64,000 nucleotides of DNA from Erysipelothrix urinaevulpis (GCF_009828835.1 NZ_WTTB01000001.1:186001-250000); one strand, 5' to 3'; counted from the first letter of the stretch, positions 9,068 through 18,339 are shown. Notes: generated by a model from the sequence alone, not told the origin. Program-made: numbers and translations.

Positions 9068-10392
9068 GAAAATTAAAAGATTCGATAAGAAAGCTATCGC
9101 TAACTCAGCAGTTGGTAACGATTGTTGTTTTTACCTTAGTTTTCTTTTTAGTTTTTTTCTTTGGGGCGTTGTCTTTTAAAATAGATAGTTTTGTTGATAA
9201 ACAAATGTATGGTTTGGTTCATCGTTCACAACAAAATGTTATCTATAATTATATTCGTAATTTAGATGATTCTGCGCTTTACGGAGCCAATGATCCAAAT
9301 ATAATCCATGTGATTGGAACCAAGGATGGTCGTTATCTTTCAAATGGCATTAACAGAATTGACCCTGATTTGATTAATCAAATTAAGCACCATATGGATG
9401 CTGTTGAGATGTCAGAGAGTGTTGATTACCGTTTTAAAGATAATAGTTTATACACCATAACCAATATCCCTAACAAGGATGCTACAATCGCAACCCTGAT
9501 AACAAAAAACTACCATGATGAGTTTAAAACAACGCTAATTAGTAGTGTAATCAATATAATTTTAGTTGTGATGGGTGTTGTGTTTTTATTACTACTTATT
9601 TGGGTATCATCAATTATTCATCCTCTTAATCAAATTCGTGACTATATTAATAAAATTAGAAAAAATAAAGACGCTGAATTGAATTTAAATCGTGGAGATG
9701 AAATTGGTGAATTGGGTAATGTTTTAGTTGAAATGAACGAAGAACTTCAACGGCAAGAAAAACTTAAAGAAGAAATGATTCAAAATATTTCTCATGATTT
9801 GAAAACACCAATCGCAACAATAAAGTCCTATGGTGAAAGCATTAAAGATGGTGTTTATCCTTACGAAACACTGGAAAAATCAGTGGATGTAATCATTGAA
9901 CATGCTGAACGTTTGGAAAAGAAAGTGTTTAATTTATTGATGCTCAACCGAATGGATTACATGACTCATGAAGAAATTCTTGAAGTTCATGACATAGATT
10001 TAAGGGAAATTGTGGAACGTGTCATTGTTTCAAGTAGTCAAATTAGACCAGATGTTGAAATAAAACTTTTAGGTGATGAAGCAAGAATCAAAGGTGCTGA
10101 TGAGCCATGGCGTGTTGTGTTTGAAAATCTTCTTGATAACGCACTGCGTTATGCCAACTCTAAGGTTATCATTGAAATAAATGATAACTATCTGTCAGTG
10201 TATAATGATGGTAGCTCGATTGATCAAGAACGAATGGATCAGCTATTTAAAGCATATGAAATTGGTGAAGAAGGTCAGTTTGGATTAGGTTTAGCGATTG
10301 TGAATCGTGTGGTTAATAACTATGGATATCGGATTATGGCAGAAAATATCCATGAAGGTGTACAATTTAAAATTTGGAAAGAAGGTGAGTAA
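9064..10392 (+). CDS. Sensor histidine kinase with HAMP domain
   Basis: Partner of the preceding response regulator. The 442 residues show an N-terminal membrane segment (about 18-40), an extracellular region of about 120 residues, a second membrane segment (about 160-185), HAMP, a DHp domain with H244 in NISHDLKTP, an ATP-binding domain with N-box ENLLDNALRYA and a GLGLAIV G-box. The ATGA overlap with the regulator is typical. Position in a cell-wall/cyclic-di-AMP gene run suggests envelope sensing, but that is only inferred from context. Confidence 0.93.
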   Translation: MRKLKDSIRKLSLTQQLVTIVVFTLVFFLVFFFGALSFKIDSFVDKQMYGLVHRSQQNVIYNYIRNLDDSALYGANDPNIIHVIGTKDGRYLSNGINRIDPDLINQIKHHMDAVEMSESVDYRFKDNSLYTITNIPNKDATIATLITKNYHDEFKTTLISSVINIILVVMGVVFLLLLIWVSSIIHPLNQIRDYINKIRKNKDAELNLNRGDEIGELGNVLVEMNEELQRQEKLKEEMIQNISHDLKTPIATIKSYGESIKDGVYPYETLEKSVDVIIEHAERLEKKVFNLLMLNRMDYMTHEEILEVHDIDLREIVERVIVSSSQIRPDVEIKLLGDEARIKGADEPWRVVFENLLDNALRYANSKVIIEINDNYLSVYNDGSSIDQERMDQLFKAYEIGEEGQFGLGLAIVNRVVNNYGYRIMAENIHEGVQFKIWKEGE

Positions 10393-10393
10393 T

Positions 10394-11116
10394 TTGGATA
10401 CTAAAGAAAGAAAAATTGCTGTTTTAATTGATGCAGAAAATGTCCCCTATGCTCATATAGAGAAAGTGCTTCGTGAAGTTGCACGTTATGGTGTACCAAC
10501 CATCAAAAGAATTTATGGCGATTGGACAAAACAAAGTTCATCAGGTTGGAAGAAGTCATTGTTGGAGCATGCAATTACGCCAATCCAACAATATGCTTAC
10601 ACTACTGGTAAGAATTCATCCGATTCAGCGATGATTATTGATGCCATGGATATTTTGTATGAAGGAAATGTTGAAAGTTTTTGCATAGTTTCAAGTGATA
10701 GTGACTTTACGCGACTTGTGGTAAGATTAAGAGAGTCTGGTAAATTTGTTATTGGTATTGGAGAAAGAAAAACCCCAAATCCATTCATAGCATCATGTGA
10801 TAAGTTCATTTATATGGATATCATTGAGGCCTTAGATGATGGAAAAGGTCATAGAAGTTCAAAGTTGAGTTTAGAAGAGGAACGGGAATTAATTCAATTA
10901 ATTTCGACAACAATCAAAGATTTAGCAGATGATAATGGTTATGTTTTTATGGGTGATTTAGGAAATTTAATTATGAAAAAACATCCTGATTTTGACCCTA
11001 GAAACTATGGTTATTATCAATTAACGCCGCTTGTTAAGGCGTTAGGGGCATTTGAAATTGATGAGAGAAAAACAGCAAATTCAAATGTCAAACATGTTTT
11101 TATTCGAAATAAATAG
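10394..11116 (+). CDS. NYN-domain nuclease-like protein with OST-HTH/LOTUS domain
   Basis: A 240-residue protein. An N-terminal PIN-like NYN domain contains IAVLIDAENV with an acidic cluster, SSDSDF and further conserved Asp residues expected at a metal site. A C-terminal OST-HTH/LOTUS-like domain (about 165-240, GDLGNLIMKKHPDFDPRNYG) probably binds RNA. The start is TTG at 10394, 7 bases after GAAGGTGAG; longer starts would lie inside the kinase gene in another frame. It follows the kinase by one base. RNA processing is the likely role, with no known target. Confidence 0.85.
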   Translation: MDTKERKIAVLIDAENVPYAHIEKVLREVARYGVPTIKRIYGDWTKQSSSGWKKSLLEHAITPIQQYAYTTGKNSSDSAMIIDAMDILYEGNVESFCIVSSDSDFTRLVVRLRESGKFVIGIGERKTPNPFIASCDKFIYMDIIEALDDGKGHRSSKLSLEEERELIQLISTTIKDLADDNGYVFMGDLGNLIMKKHPDFDPRNYGYYQLTPLVKALGAFEIDERKTANSNVKHVFIRNK

Positions 11117-11136
11117 ATTGGAAGATATAGAAGATT

Positions 11137-11700
11137 ATGAGTAAGAAAATAGTGTTAGCAAGTCAATCTCCACGAAGAAGAGAGTTGATATCTTTATTGC
11201 AGTTACCTTTTTTGGTTAAACCAGCAATGGGAGAAGAAATATTCAATGAAGCATTATCGATTGAGGAAAATTTAAAAAATATTGCTCTTTCAAAAACAAA
11301 TGAAGTATTTGAAGAGTATCCAGATGCTTTAGTTATCGGTGCGGATACCATTGTTATCCATAATAATAAAGTATTAGGAAAACCTCAAACTGAAGATGAA
11401 GCATTTGATATGCTAACAAAATTATCGGGTAATACCCATGAAGTGTGGACAGCTGTATCCATGAAGTCTAGTGAAGCAACAAGCGAATTCATTGTGAAAT
11501 CAAATGTTAGCTTTTATGATATTAGCGACGATGAAATAAAAAAATATATTTCAAGTGGAGAACCGATGGATAAAGCAGGTGCGTATAGTGTAAACGGGTT
11601 TGCTTCTTTATTTGTCCGCAAGGTTGAAGGTGATCATTTCGCAATCATGGGCTTACCAATTGCAAGGGTGTATCAAGAAATTAATAATAAGGAATGGTAA
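11137..11700 (+). CDS. maf: Maf-family nucleoside triphosphate pyrophosphatase
   Basis: A 187-residue house-cleaning nucleotide pyrophosphatase that hydrolyses non-canonical NTPs such as dTTP/UTP or modified forms. The N-terminal ASQSPRRREL motif, the VIGADTIV segment and the DKAGAYSV region with conserved Lys/Ala/Gly are all present. It ends the cdaA gene run and is followed at once by a strong terminator. The length is normal. The exact nucleotide preference (YhdE- or YceF-type) is not assigned. Confidence 0.92.
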   Translation: MSKKIVLASQSPRRRELISLLQLPFLVKPAMGEEIFNEALSIEENLKNIALSKTNEVFEEYPDALVIGADTIVIHNNKVLGKPQTEDEAFDMLTKLSGNTHEVWTAVSMKSSEATSEFIVKSNVSFYDISDDEIKKYISSGEPMDKAGAYSVNGFASLFVRKVEGDHFAIMGLPIARVYQEINNKEW

Positions 11701-11703
11701 AGT

Positions 11704-11733
11704 AAAACGACTCTAATTCAAAGAGTCGTTTTT
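11704..11733 (+). terminator. Rho-independent terminator after maf
   Basis: An AAAACGACTCT / AGAGTCGTTTTT stem with a 7-base loop, ending in T residues, directly after the maf stop. Confidence 0.9.
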
Positions 11734-11807
11734 AAATGATTAAGTCTAGAAAAAAACAGTTTTTTTATTTTGTAGTACTTTTTCGCAATTAAACAATATA
11801 AGACAGC

Positions 11808-11834
11808 AAAAAACCTACTGTTAAGTAGGTTTTG
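11808..11834 (-). terminator. Terminator of the tRNA-Thr transcript (minus strand)
   Basis: The plus strand carries AAAAAACCTAC, a short loop and GTAGGTTTT. Read on the minus strand this is a CCTAC/GTAGG stem followed by Ts, just 3' of the minus-strand tRNA-Thr gene. Confidence 0.7.
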
Positions 11835-11851
11835 GTTAGCTATAATATTAA

Positions 11852-11925
11852 TGGTGCCGCCACCGAGAATCGAACTCGGAACTGAGCATTACCATTGCTC
11901 TATTTTACCATTGAACTATGGCGGC
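11852..11925 (-). tRNA. tRNA-Thr (anticodon GGU)
   Basis: The minus strand folds as a cloverleaf: acceptor GCCGCC pairing with GGCGGC, T-arm GTTCGATTC and encoded CCA. The anticodon stem GAGCA/UGCUC holds the loop AUGGUAA, giving GGU (Thr). Transcribed alone from its own promoter. An open frame running through it on the other strand is spurious. Confidence 0.93.
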
Positions 11926-11935
11926 ATGCATACCT

Positions 11936-11964
11936 ATGATACTCAATTAGAATACAAAAATCAA
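11936..11964 (-). promoter_or_regulatory. Promoter of tRNA-Thr
   Basis: On the minus strand TTGATT (plus 11959-11964) and TATCAT (plus 11936-11941) are separated by 17 bases, a good vegetative promoter 10 bases upstream of the tRNA. Confidence 0.65.
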
Positions 11965-12027
11965 GAGTTATCGCTTTATAAAGCAATTTATTATGATACA
12001 ATGAGAACAGTAATAAGAGGAGGACAT

Positions 12028-12933
12028 ATGAAGGACTTAACTTTAGTTATTTTAGCGGCAGGAATGGGTAGCCGTTATGGTGGTTTAAAACAAATTGATA
12101 AATTTGGAAAGAGTGGAGAAGCAATCATTGATTTTTCAATTCATGATGCAATTGAAGCAGGATTCACAAAACTTGTTTTAATTATTCGTGAAGAACATGA
12201 AGCAATTTTTGAAGAAGAACTTGTTGGAAAACTTCGTCCATTTATTGATGTGGAATACGCATTTCAATCAATTGATGATGTTCCTGAATGGTTTGCAGGT
12301 GTTGAAGGCCGTGAAAAACCATGGGGTACAACACATGCATTATTAAGTGCACGTGATAAGGTCAATGGACCATTCTCAATCATTAATGCCGATGATTTTT
12401 ATGGTAAAGCAGCTTTTGTTGAAATGGCACGTTTCTTAAAAGAAGAAGTTCGTGATGATAATGCTGCTATGATGGGGTATGTTGTCGAAAAAACATTAAC
12501 GGATCATGGAACAGTTACACGTGGTGTTTGTGAAGGTAAAGAAGGGTATTTACAAGCTATTGTTGAGACAGATGGTATTAAACGTGAAGGTGATGTCGTT
12601 GTTGCAGGAGATGATGCTCATCAATTAGCTGAAGGAACATTGGTTTCAATGAACTTTTGGGGATTCACGCCAGCTGTATTTTCTAAATTAAATGATAAAT
12701 TTGAAACTTTCTTAAAAGAAGATGTTGAAGGTAATCCAATGAAATCAGAAGCGTTGTTGCCAAATCACGTGGGCGATTTGATTGATGATGGTGTATTAAA
12801 TGTTAAGATATTAGAAACACCAGATCGTTGGTATGGTGTAACATATCAAGATGATAAGCCTTTAGTACTTAGCACATTTGAAAAATTACAAAGTGATGGA
12901 ACATATCCAGAAAAACTTTGGGTTAAGGAATAA
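12028..12933 (+). CDS. Sugar-phosphate nucleotidyltransferase-like protein
   Basis: A 301-residue protein with the nucleotidyltransferase signature AAGMGSRYGG near residue 10 followed by KQ, and a NADDFYG metal-binding loop near 113. It likely transfers a nucleotide to a sugar or related phosphate, but it lacks the features that mark GalU or RmlA as such. ATG 12028 follows AGAGGAGGACAT; the frame is open far upstream only because it crosses the antisense tRNA. It stands as a single gene between the tRNA promoter and a terminator, so context gives no substrate. Confidence 0.8.
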   Translation: MKDLTLVILAAGMGSRYGGLKQIDKFGKSGEAIIDFSIHDAIEAGFTKLVLIIREEHEAIFEEELVGKLRPFIDVEYAFQSIDDVPEWFAGVEGREKPWGTTHALLSARDKVNGPFSIINADDFYGKAAFVEMARFLKEEVRDDNAAMMGYVVEKTLTDHGTVTRGVCEGKEGYLQAIVETDGIKREGDVVVAGDDAHQLAEGTLVSMNFWGFTPAVFSKLNDKFETFLKEDVEGNPMKSEALLPNHVGDLIDDGVLNVKILETPDRWYGVTYQDDKPLVLSTFEKLQSDGTYPEKLWVKE

Positions 12934-12938
12934 AAAAC

Positions 12939-12961
12939 AAAGTAGGCTTTAAGCCTACTTT
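12939..12961 (+). terminator. Terminator after nucleotidyltransferase gene
   Basis: AAAGTAGGCTT/AAGCCTACTTT inverted repeat right after the stop codon, with a short T-run. The next gene starts 20 bases later. Confidence 0.75.
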
Positions 12962-12980
12962 TGTATCGTTTGGAGGAAGT

Positions 12981-14180
12981 ATGAATCAATTTGTCAGTAA
13001 ACATAAGATGAGGATCTTTATTGTATTTAACCTTATTTTAACCATCGGTATGAACTTAGGTCATCCTGTCACACCGAGTTTGTTAAAAAGTTTAGATTTA
13101 GCTCCCCATGTATTTGGGATTTCTTTTGCAGCTATGTCAGCCACAAATTTCTTTTTTGCACTAATATGGTCAAATCTTGCGAACGGCTTAAAAAAGACGA
13201 GAATTTTAATGATCTCTTCGATTGGCTATGGGCTCGCCCAAATTTTGTTTGCATTTTCACCCAATGAATTTACAATCTATCTTGCCCGTTTGTTGGCTGG
13301 TGCCTTTGCAGGTGGTTTTCAAGTCGGATTAATGAGTTATATCATTAATGAGGCCAAGCCTGAAGATCAATCTCGATATATTACGATGTCTTCAATTATT
13401 ATTAGTGTTGGAGCGGCTTTGGGGTTCTTTATCGGTGGAAAAATTGGCGATGTTTCGGTATTGTTGACGTTCATTGTTCAAATGATTTTACATGTTGGTA
13501 TGGGATTGCTTTTCTTTTACGTGTTAGGGCGTGAAGAAAAAATTGAAGAACACTTTGAAAAAGAAATGTTAAGAGACTCTAATCCTTTTAAAGTTTTAAG
13601 TTCATCGTCTGAATATTGGTTAGGATTTACAAAGTATCTCTTCTTGTCTATTTTAGTTAGCTCTATTGCTGTGACATTGTATGATCAAAGTTTTAATTAT
13701 TATATTAAAGATATCTTTGATTTCCCACCGAGTGTTAATGGTAACGTAAAAGCAATTGTTGGCGTCTTTGCTGTCTTATTAAATGTGTTGGTCATTTGGA
13801 GAAAACGGAAAAAAGGGAGCGGCACTGAGGCGAAACTCTTACCATATCTTGTTTTGATGATGGGAGCAGGAGCAATTTATGCAAGTACAATTGATGAGAG
13901 TAATCTCTTTCTACAAGTGTCACTTGCATGGTTTGGTTTAAATACAGTGATGATACCCTTACAACAAAACCTTGTGATGACATTTAAAGAAGATAATGAA
14001 AGTGGTAATCGTCTAACGGGACTTTATAATGCTCTTTTGATGCTAGGTAAAATTTTAGGGGCATTGATAACCTCTTATGTGTATAGTTTAAATCCTGCCT
14101 CAAGTTTTATGGTTTCTGGTATTTTATTATTGCTTTCGACTTTGTTTGTTTTTGTTTTAAATATTAAAGTAAAAAACTGA
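12981..14180 (+). CDS. MFS transporter
   Basis: A 399-residue membrane protein with about 12 hydrophobic helices and a central cytoplasmic loop (about 188-210), the layout of the major facilitator superfamily. A conserved-type loop between helices 2 and 3 (NGLKKTRILM) precedes a long helical run, and LARLLAGAFAGGFQ resembles the helix-4 motif of drug exporters. ATG 12981 follows GGAGGAAGT. It is a single gene between two terminators. Drug or metabolite export is possible; substrate not assignable. Confidence 0.85.
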   Translation: MNQFVSKHKMRIFIVFNLILTIGMNLGHPVTPSLLKSLDLAPHVFGISFAAMSATNFFFALIWSNLANGLKKTRILMISSIGYGLAQILFAFSPNEFTIYLARLLAGAFAGGFQVGLMSYIINEAKPEDQSRYITMSSIIISVGAALGFFIGGKIGDVSVLLTFIVQMILHVGMGLLFFYVLGREEKIEEHFEKEMLRDSNPFKVLSSSSEYWLGFTKYLFLSILVSSIAVTLYDQSFNYYIKDIFDFPPSVNGNVKAIVGVFAVLLNVLVIWRKRKKGSGTEAKLLPYLVLMMGAGAIYASTIDESNLFLQVSLAWFGLNTVMIPLQQNLVMTFKEDNESGNRLTGLYNALLMLGKILGALITSYVYSLNPASSFMVSGILLLLSTLFVFVLNIKVKN

Positions 14181-14203
14181 TTGCATTTTCAATCAGTTTT
14201 TTT
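14171..14203. terminator. Bidirectional terminator between MFS and traB-like genes
   Basis: AAAAAACTGATTG and CAATCAGTTTTTT form a 13-bp stem with a 6-base loop. With A- and T-runs on both sides it can serve the converging genes. Confidence 0.85.
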
Positions 14204-15338
14204 ATAATAGTTTAGAAATTATTTTTCCTGTGACAATAAAGGTTCCAATTGAACTGAGAAGAGAGGTCACAAACATGATAAGTATTATTCGTAAGAATCT
14301 GTTTTTAAACCACATTTTTACGGAACTTGCATCATCGCTTAGGTTTTCAAAGTCGCTGACTTTAGGTGGTCGTGCATAGGCTTCTGCTATTCCAGAAAAG
14401 AATCCAACAGCTAATACAGGTGATAAAATTCCTAGAGGTGCTCCAATAATTGTCGCAACCAATGTTTTAGGGTGAGCTCCAACGAGTAATGCACCCAGTG
14501 TTGATAAACCACTGCTTAATAAAATCCAACGGATCAACTCATCTTTACCTGATGTCGGATTTTTAAAGAATAAAACTGTGAATAATAGAACGAATATGAT
14601 TGGAAGGATCCATTGTAATGGATTTGTTTTTTTCTTTAATGGAATTTGATCAAGTTGGTATAAGCTTATGTCTTTACCAAGGTTTTCAATAATTCCATCA
14701 AGATGAGCAGCACCAATTACAACCACTAAATTGTCATATGGATTATCCATTATTTTTTTGGCCATATACTCATTTCGTTCATGTAAAATAACATTTGATA
14801 ATTGTGGAAGCTTTGTGTCCATTTCACTCATTGCTTTAAATAACATATCTTCTTGTTTAAGTTCTTCAATATCAATTTCTTCCTTGGAATCGAAGGATGA
14901 TAAAACTAAAGAAACAATAAACGATGTTTTCTTAAAAAAACCTAAGTCACCCCATAAGCGTTGCATGGTGGTATTAATATCACGATCAATGTAGTATTTT
15001 GTGATGCCGAGGTCATTGGCTAAAATGATTGCTTCTTTCATTTCAGCTCCAACCTCAGTTTCTAGGTCTTCAGCAATCTTTTTTTGAAAACTTCCCATAA
15101 GTAACTTAGCGGAAAAATTAGCAAATTCTTTATTTTTAATAATTTCAATAACATCGATATCAGATTGACGTTCTGATTCGTTCATTAAACCATGAGCTCG
15201 GCCTGCATCTAATTCGATTAATACGGCATCAGGTTGGGTTGTTTCTATAGCATGTCTGACATCTTCAACGGATTGTTTTGATACGTGTGCTGTTGGAACA
15301 AAGTGAATCGTTTTATTTTCATAATGGATTGTTTTCAT
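14202..15338 (-). CDS. TraB/GumN-family membrane protein
   Basis: A 378-residue protein. The N-terminal domain (about 1-210) has the TraB/Tiki-type features PTAHVSKQS and VLIELDAGR, plus VIGAAHLDGI near 205. The C-terminal third has several hydrophobic segments. Related proteins include the pheromone-shutdown TraB of enterococci and have a putative metalloprotease fold. The start follows ACGAGGTATAA. It is a lone gene convergent with the MFS gene. Activity in bacteria is poorly known, so I give only the family. Confidence 0.82.
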   Translation of the reverse strand: MKTIHYENKTIHFVPTAHVSKQSVEDVRHAIETTQPDAVLIELDAGRAHGLMNESERQSDIDVIEIIKNKEFANFSAKLLMGSFQKKIAEDLETEVGAEMKEAIILANDLGITKYYIDRDINTTMQRLWGDLGFFKKTSFIVSLVLSSFDSKEEIDIEELKQEDMLFKAMSEMDTKLPQLSNVILHERNEYMAKKIMDNPYDNLVVVIGAAHLDGIIENLGKDISLYQLDQIPLKKKTNPLQWILPIIFVLLFTVLFFKNPTSGKDELIRWILLSSGLSTLGALLVGAHPKTLVATIIGAPLGILSPVLAVGFFSGIAEAYARPPKVSDFENLSDDASSVKMWFKNRFLRIILIMFVTSLLSSIGTFIVTGKIISKLL

Positions 15339-15386
15339 ATTTATACCTCGTATGTTTAATTATAACAAACTTTAAGAAGAATATAT

Positions 15387-15416
15387 AAAAAAACCACTCT
15401 ACATTATGTAGAGTGG
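15387..15416 (-). terminator. Terminator of the tRNA-His transcript
   Basis: Plus-strand A-run followed by CCACTCTAC-attat-GTAGAGTGG. On the minus strand this is a 9-bp stem followed by seven Ts, 3' of tRNA-His. Confidence 0.85.
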
Positions 15417-15429
15417 ATGATTTACAATA

Positions 15430-15507
15430 TGGGGCGACCGACGGGACTCGAACCCGCGCATGCCAGTGCCACAAACTGGTGTGTTAACCAACTTCACCAC
15501 GACCGCC
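15430..15507 (-). tRNA. tRNA-His (anticodon GUG)
   Basis: The minus strand gives a cloverleaf with the anticodon stem CCAGU/ACUGG around UUGUGGC, so GUG (His). It has the His-specific extra G-1 paired with C73, and an encoded CCA. Single-gene transcript. Confidence 0.95.
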
Positions 15508-15519
15508 AACTGCTAAATC

Positions 15520-15548
15520 ATTGTATAACATTTCATTTGGTTTGTAAA
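15520..15548 (-). promoter_or_regulatory. Promoter of tRNA-His
   Basis: The minus strand reads TTTACA (plus 15543-15548), 17 bases, then TACAAT (plus 15520-15525), 12 bases before the tRNA. Confidence 0.6.
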
Positions 15549-15759
15549 TAGGAAAAATGTCTTTTCTATAATTTCGTATCGTTCATTCGCTATTTGGTGA
15601 AAAATAGCCCTTTATTTGTGGTCTTTAAGCTATCATAGGAATTAAATTGATCGGTCTTATTTGATAATAAAGCGATGAAAGTTGCGTGATGAGAAAAAGT
15701 CGTGTAAATTATGTGTTTAGGATTGGAAGGATATTTTTATAAAATAGTAGTAGAAGCTA

Positions 15760-15768
15760 TGATATACT
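15760..15768 (+). promoter_or_regulatory. Extended -10 promoter for degV-argS
   Basis: TGATATACT matches the TGnTATAAT extended -10 type with one mismatch, 23 bases before the degV start. The 284-base gap before it (15508-15791) otherwise holds only the tRNA-His promoter. Confidence 0.45.
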
Positions 15769-15791
15769 TTAAAATATATGGAGGTTTATTT

Positions 15792-16637
15792 ATGAAAACA
15801 GCAGTAGTTACCGATTCGTCGGCAGGCTTAAGTCAAAAAAGAGCAGAAGAACTTGGAATCTATGTTGCAAGGATGCCATTAACCATTGATGGTGTTGATT
15901 ACATTGAAGAAGAAGAGATTACTCGCGAACTTTTTATGGAAAAAATGTTGAATGGTGCCGTTGTTAAAACATCACAACCACCAATGGGTCGTTTAGTAAC
16001 ATTATTCGATTCTCTTTTAGAAGACTACGATCATGTTGTTTTTATTCCAATTTCAAGCTTGTTGAGTGGAACATATCAAACAGCAGAAGTTTTAGCAAAA
16101 GATTATGCCGATAAAGTTACAGTTATTGATGCTAAATTTGTAAGTGCTCCTTTAGGTCTTTTAGCAACTCAAGTTAAAGCGATGCTTGAAAAAGGTATTC
16201 ATCCCAAAGAAGTGAAAGAATATGTTGAAGAAGAAGGTTTCATGTGGGCTGCCTTAATTCCAGAAGATTTGAATTATCTTAAACGCGGTGGTCGAATAAA
16301 GCCAGCAGCTGCAGCCTTGGCAAATATGATGAAAATTGTTCCTATTTTAAAAGTAGCGGATGGAGAAATTGATGTTGCAGATAAAGTCAGAACATTTAAA
16401 AAAGCAGTGAAGCGTGGTATGGAATTAACAATAGAGGGAAAAACTCAGGAAGAATATGATTTTATTGTATTAAATGGTGGTTGCTCAAGTGAACTCTATG
16501 ATAAAATAGTGAAAGAAATGGAAAAGGTGTTGAAAACTGAAATAATTAAGACTGACCTTTATCCAATTGTATTGGCGCATACAGGTCCAGGAAGTATTGG
16601 GATTGCGGCAGTAAAGAAGTTAGACAAGGAGTTTTAG
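15792..16637 (+). CDS. DegV-family fatty-acid-binding protein
   Basis: A 281-residue DegV protein. It opens with KTAVVTDSSAGLS, has a TSQPPMGR segment, the SGTYQTAE loop and the C-terminal HTGPGSIG motif, all typical of the family. DegV (FakB) proteins bind one fatty acid molecule and, in many Bacillota, present it to the kinase FakA for phosphorylation. FakA is not in this window. ATG 15792 follows GGAGGTTTATTT; the frame is open upstream to 15711 without a ribosome binding site. argS follows after 3 bases, so the two are co-transcribed. Confidence 0.9.
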   Translation: MKTAVVTDSSAGLSQKRAEELGIYVARMPLTIDGVDYIEEEEITRELFMEKMLNGAVVKTSQPPMGRLVTLFDSLLEDYDHVVFIPISSLLSGTYQTAEVLAKDYADKVTVIDAKFVSAPLGLLATQVKAMLEKGIHPKEVKEYVEEEGFMWAALIPEDLNYLKRGGRIKPAAAALANMMKIVPILKVADGEIDVADKVRTFKKAVKRGMELTIEGKTQEEYDFIVLNGGCSSELYDKIVKEMEKVLKTEIIKTDLYPIVLAHTGPGSIGIAAVKKLDKEF

Positions 16638-16640
16638 AAA

Positions 16641-18275
16641 ATGGTTGAAGATAAGCTAATAGCACGGATTGAAGACGTTGTTTTAGATGCATTTGGTGAG
16701 GAGTTAGAAGCAGGCGTTGTGATGCTTGAAATTCCTAATAAGAAAGAACAAGGGGATTACTCAAGTAATATTGCAATGCGTTTAACACGTGTTCTTAAGA
16801 AAAACCCAAGAGAAATTGCGACAGTGATTGTCGCAGGCTTGGAAGGATTAGACATTATTAAAAAGGTTGAAATTGCGGGCCCAGGTTTTATTAATTTCTA
16901 TATTAAGGCAGACGTTATGTCTGGTGTCATTAATAAAGTTCTAGATGAGAATGAGACGTACGGAAGCAGTGTTTTAGAAACACCAAAACGTACGCTTGTG
17001 GAGTATGTTTCGGCGAACCCTACTGGTCAGTTACACATTGGTCATGCTCGTGGTGCAGCTTGGGGAGATTCCTTGACACGTATTATGCAGTTTGCAGGTT
17101 ATGATGTCTTGCGAGAATACTACGTTAATGATTTAGGGAACCAAATTACCATGTTGTCTCATTCACTGTATGCGCGATATCGTGAAGAATTAGGGCTTGA
17201 ATTTGAGATGCCAGAAGATGGTTATTATGGTGATGATATTAAAAAGATTGCGAAAGATGTTGTTTCTGAAATCGGTGATTCATATGTGGATGCGGATGAA
17301 GAACAGTGGATTCCTTATTTCAAAGAATTAGGAATTAAATTTGAACTTGATCGTATTAAACACGATTTATCTGGATTTAGAGTAAGTTTTGACTCATGGG
17401 TCAGTGAAAAGGCTTTGTATGATGAGGGTCGTGTTGAAGCGGTTCTCAGTGATTTAAAAGAGGCGCAAGTTACTTATGAAAAAGATGGCGCATTGTGGTT
17501 TAAGTCGACAGATTTTGGCGATGACAAGGACCGTGTTCTTATCAAGAGTGATGGGTCGTATACTTACTTAGTCCCTGATATTGCAAATCATATGTATAAA
17601 TTAGAGCGAGGCTATGACAACTTGTTAAATTTATGGGGTGGTGATCACCATGGTTATATTGTACGGATGAAGTCGGCGCTTGAAGCCTTAGGTCATAAGG
17701 ATGTATTGGATGTCGATATCATTCAAATGGTTCGCTTAATTGATGAAGGTGTCGAAGTTAAAATGTCTAAACGGACAGGAAACGCTATTGGCTTAATTGA
17801 ATTAGTGGATGACATTGGTGTGGATGCGGCTCGATATTTCTTTGTAAGTCGTCATTTAAATACACCTTTGGACTTTGATTTAGGTTTGGCTCGAAAAAAA
17901 TCAAATGATAATCCAGTTTTTTATGCGCAATATGCCCATGCTAGAATATGTTCAATTTTAAGACAAGCTCCTGCCATGGAAAAGCAAGAAAGTTATTCCT
18001 TGCTCACTCATGAAAAAGAGATTGAATTAATGAAATATATTAATGAATTCTCAAATGTTGTGAACGATGCAGCTAAAACACGTTCAGTTCAAAAAATACC
18101 GAATTATATTCAGCAATTGTCAGCACATTTCCATAGCTTTTATGGAAATGTTAAGGTCATTGATATGGAACAACCAGACCTTACAAATGAACGTCTTCAT
18201 TTGCTTTTAGCAACGAAGATTACATTGAACAATGCTTTAAATTTAATTGGTGTAGAGGCACCAGAAACGATGTAG
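16641..18275 (+). CDS. argS: Arginyl-tRNA synthetase
   Basis: A 544-residue class I synthetase that charges tRNA-Arg. The N-terminal Add-1 domain is followed by the HIGH motif HIGHARGAAWGD (about residue 131) and a KMSKR motif in VKMSKRTGN, with the C-terminal anticodon-binding helical domain. Length is close to the family norm. It follows degV closely. The stop codon lies inside the loop of its own terminator. A tRNA-Arg(ACG) gene lies about 11 kb away in the tRNA cluster. Confidence 0.96.
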   Translation: MVEDKLIARIEDVVLDAFGEELEAGVVMLEIPNKKEQGDYSSNIAMRLTRVLKKNPREIATVIVAGLEGLDIIKKVEIAGPGFINFYIKADVMSGVINKVLDENETYGSSVLETPKRTLVEYVSANPTGQLHIGHARGAAWGDSLTRIMQFAGYDVLREYYVNDLGNQITMLSHSLYARYREELGLEFEMPEDGYYGDDIKKIAKDVVSEIGDSYVDADEEQWIPYFKELGIKFELDRIKHDLSGFRVSFDSWVSEKALYDEGRVEAVLSDLKEAQVTYEKDGALWFKSTDFGDDKDRVLIKSDGSYTYLVPDIANHMYKLERGYDNLLNLWGGDHHGYIVRMKSALEALGHKDVLDVDIIQMVRLIDEGVEVKMSKRTGNAIGLIELVDDIGVDAARYFFVSRHLNTPLDFDLGLARKKSNDNPVFYAQYAHARICSILRQAPAMEKQESYSLLTHEKEIELMKYINEFSNVVNDAAKTRSVQKIPNYIQQLSAHFHSFYGNVKVIDMEQPDLTNERLHLLLATKITLNNALNLIGVEAPETM

Positions 18276-18295
18276 TTGCATCGTTTCTTTTTTTA
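18264..18295 (+). terminator. Terminator overlapping the argS stop codon
   Basis: GAAACGATG and CATCGTTTC form a 9-bp stem with the 6-base loop TAGTTG, which contains the argS TAG stop, followed by a T-run. Confidence 0.85.
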
Positions 18296-18339
18296 TTGTA
18301 TTATTAACGTAGTACACATAATGAAATAGGAGGTGCGCA

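Noticed and set aside
11851-12027. N-terminal extension of the nucleotidyltransferase frame
   Set aside because: It runs through the antisense of tRNA-Thr and its promoter; a good ribosome binding site marks the ATG at 12028.
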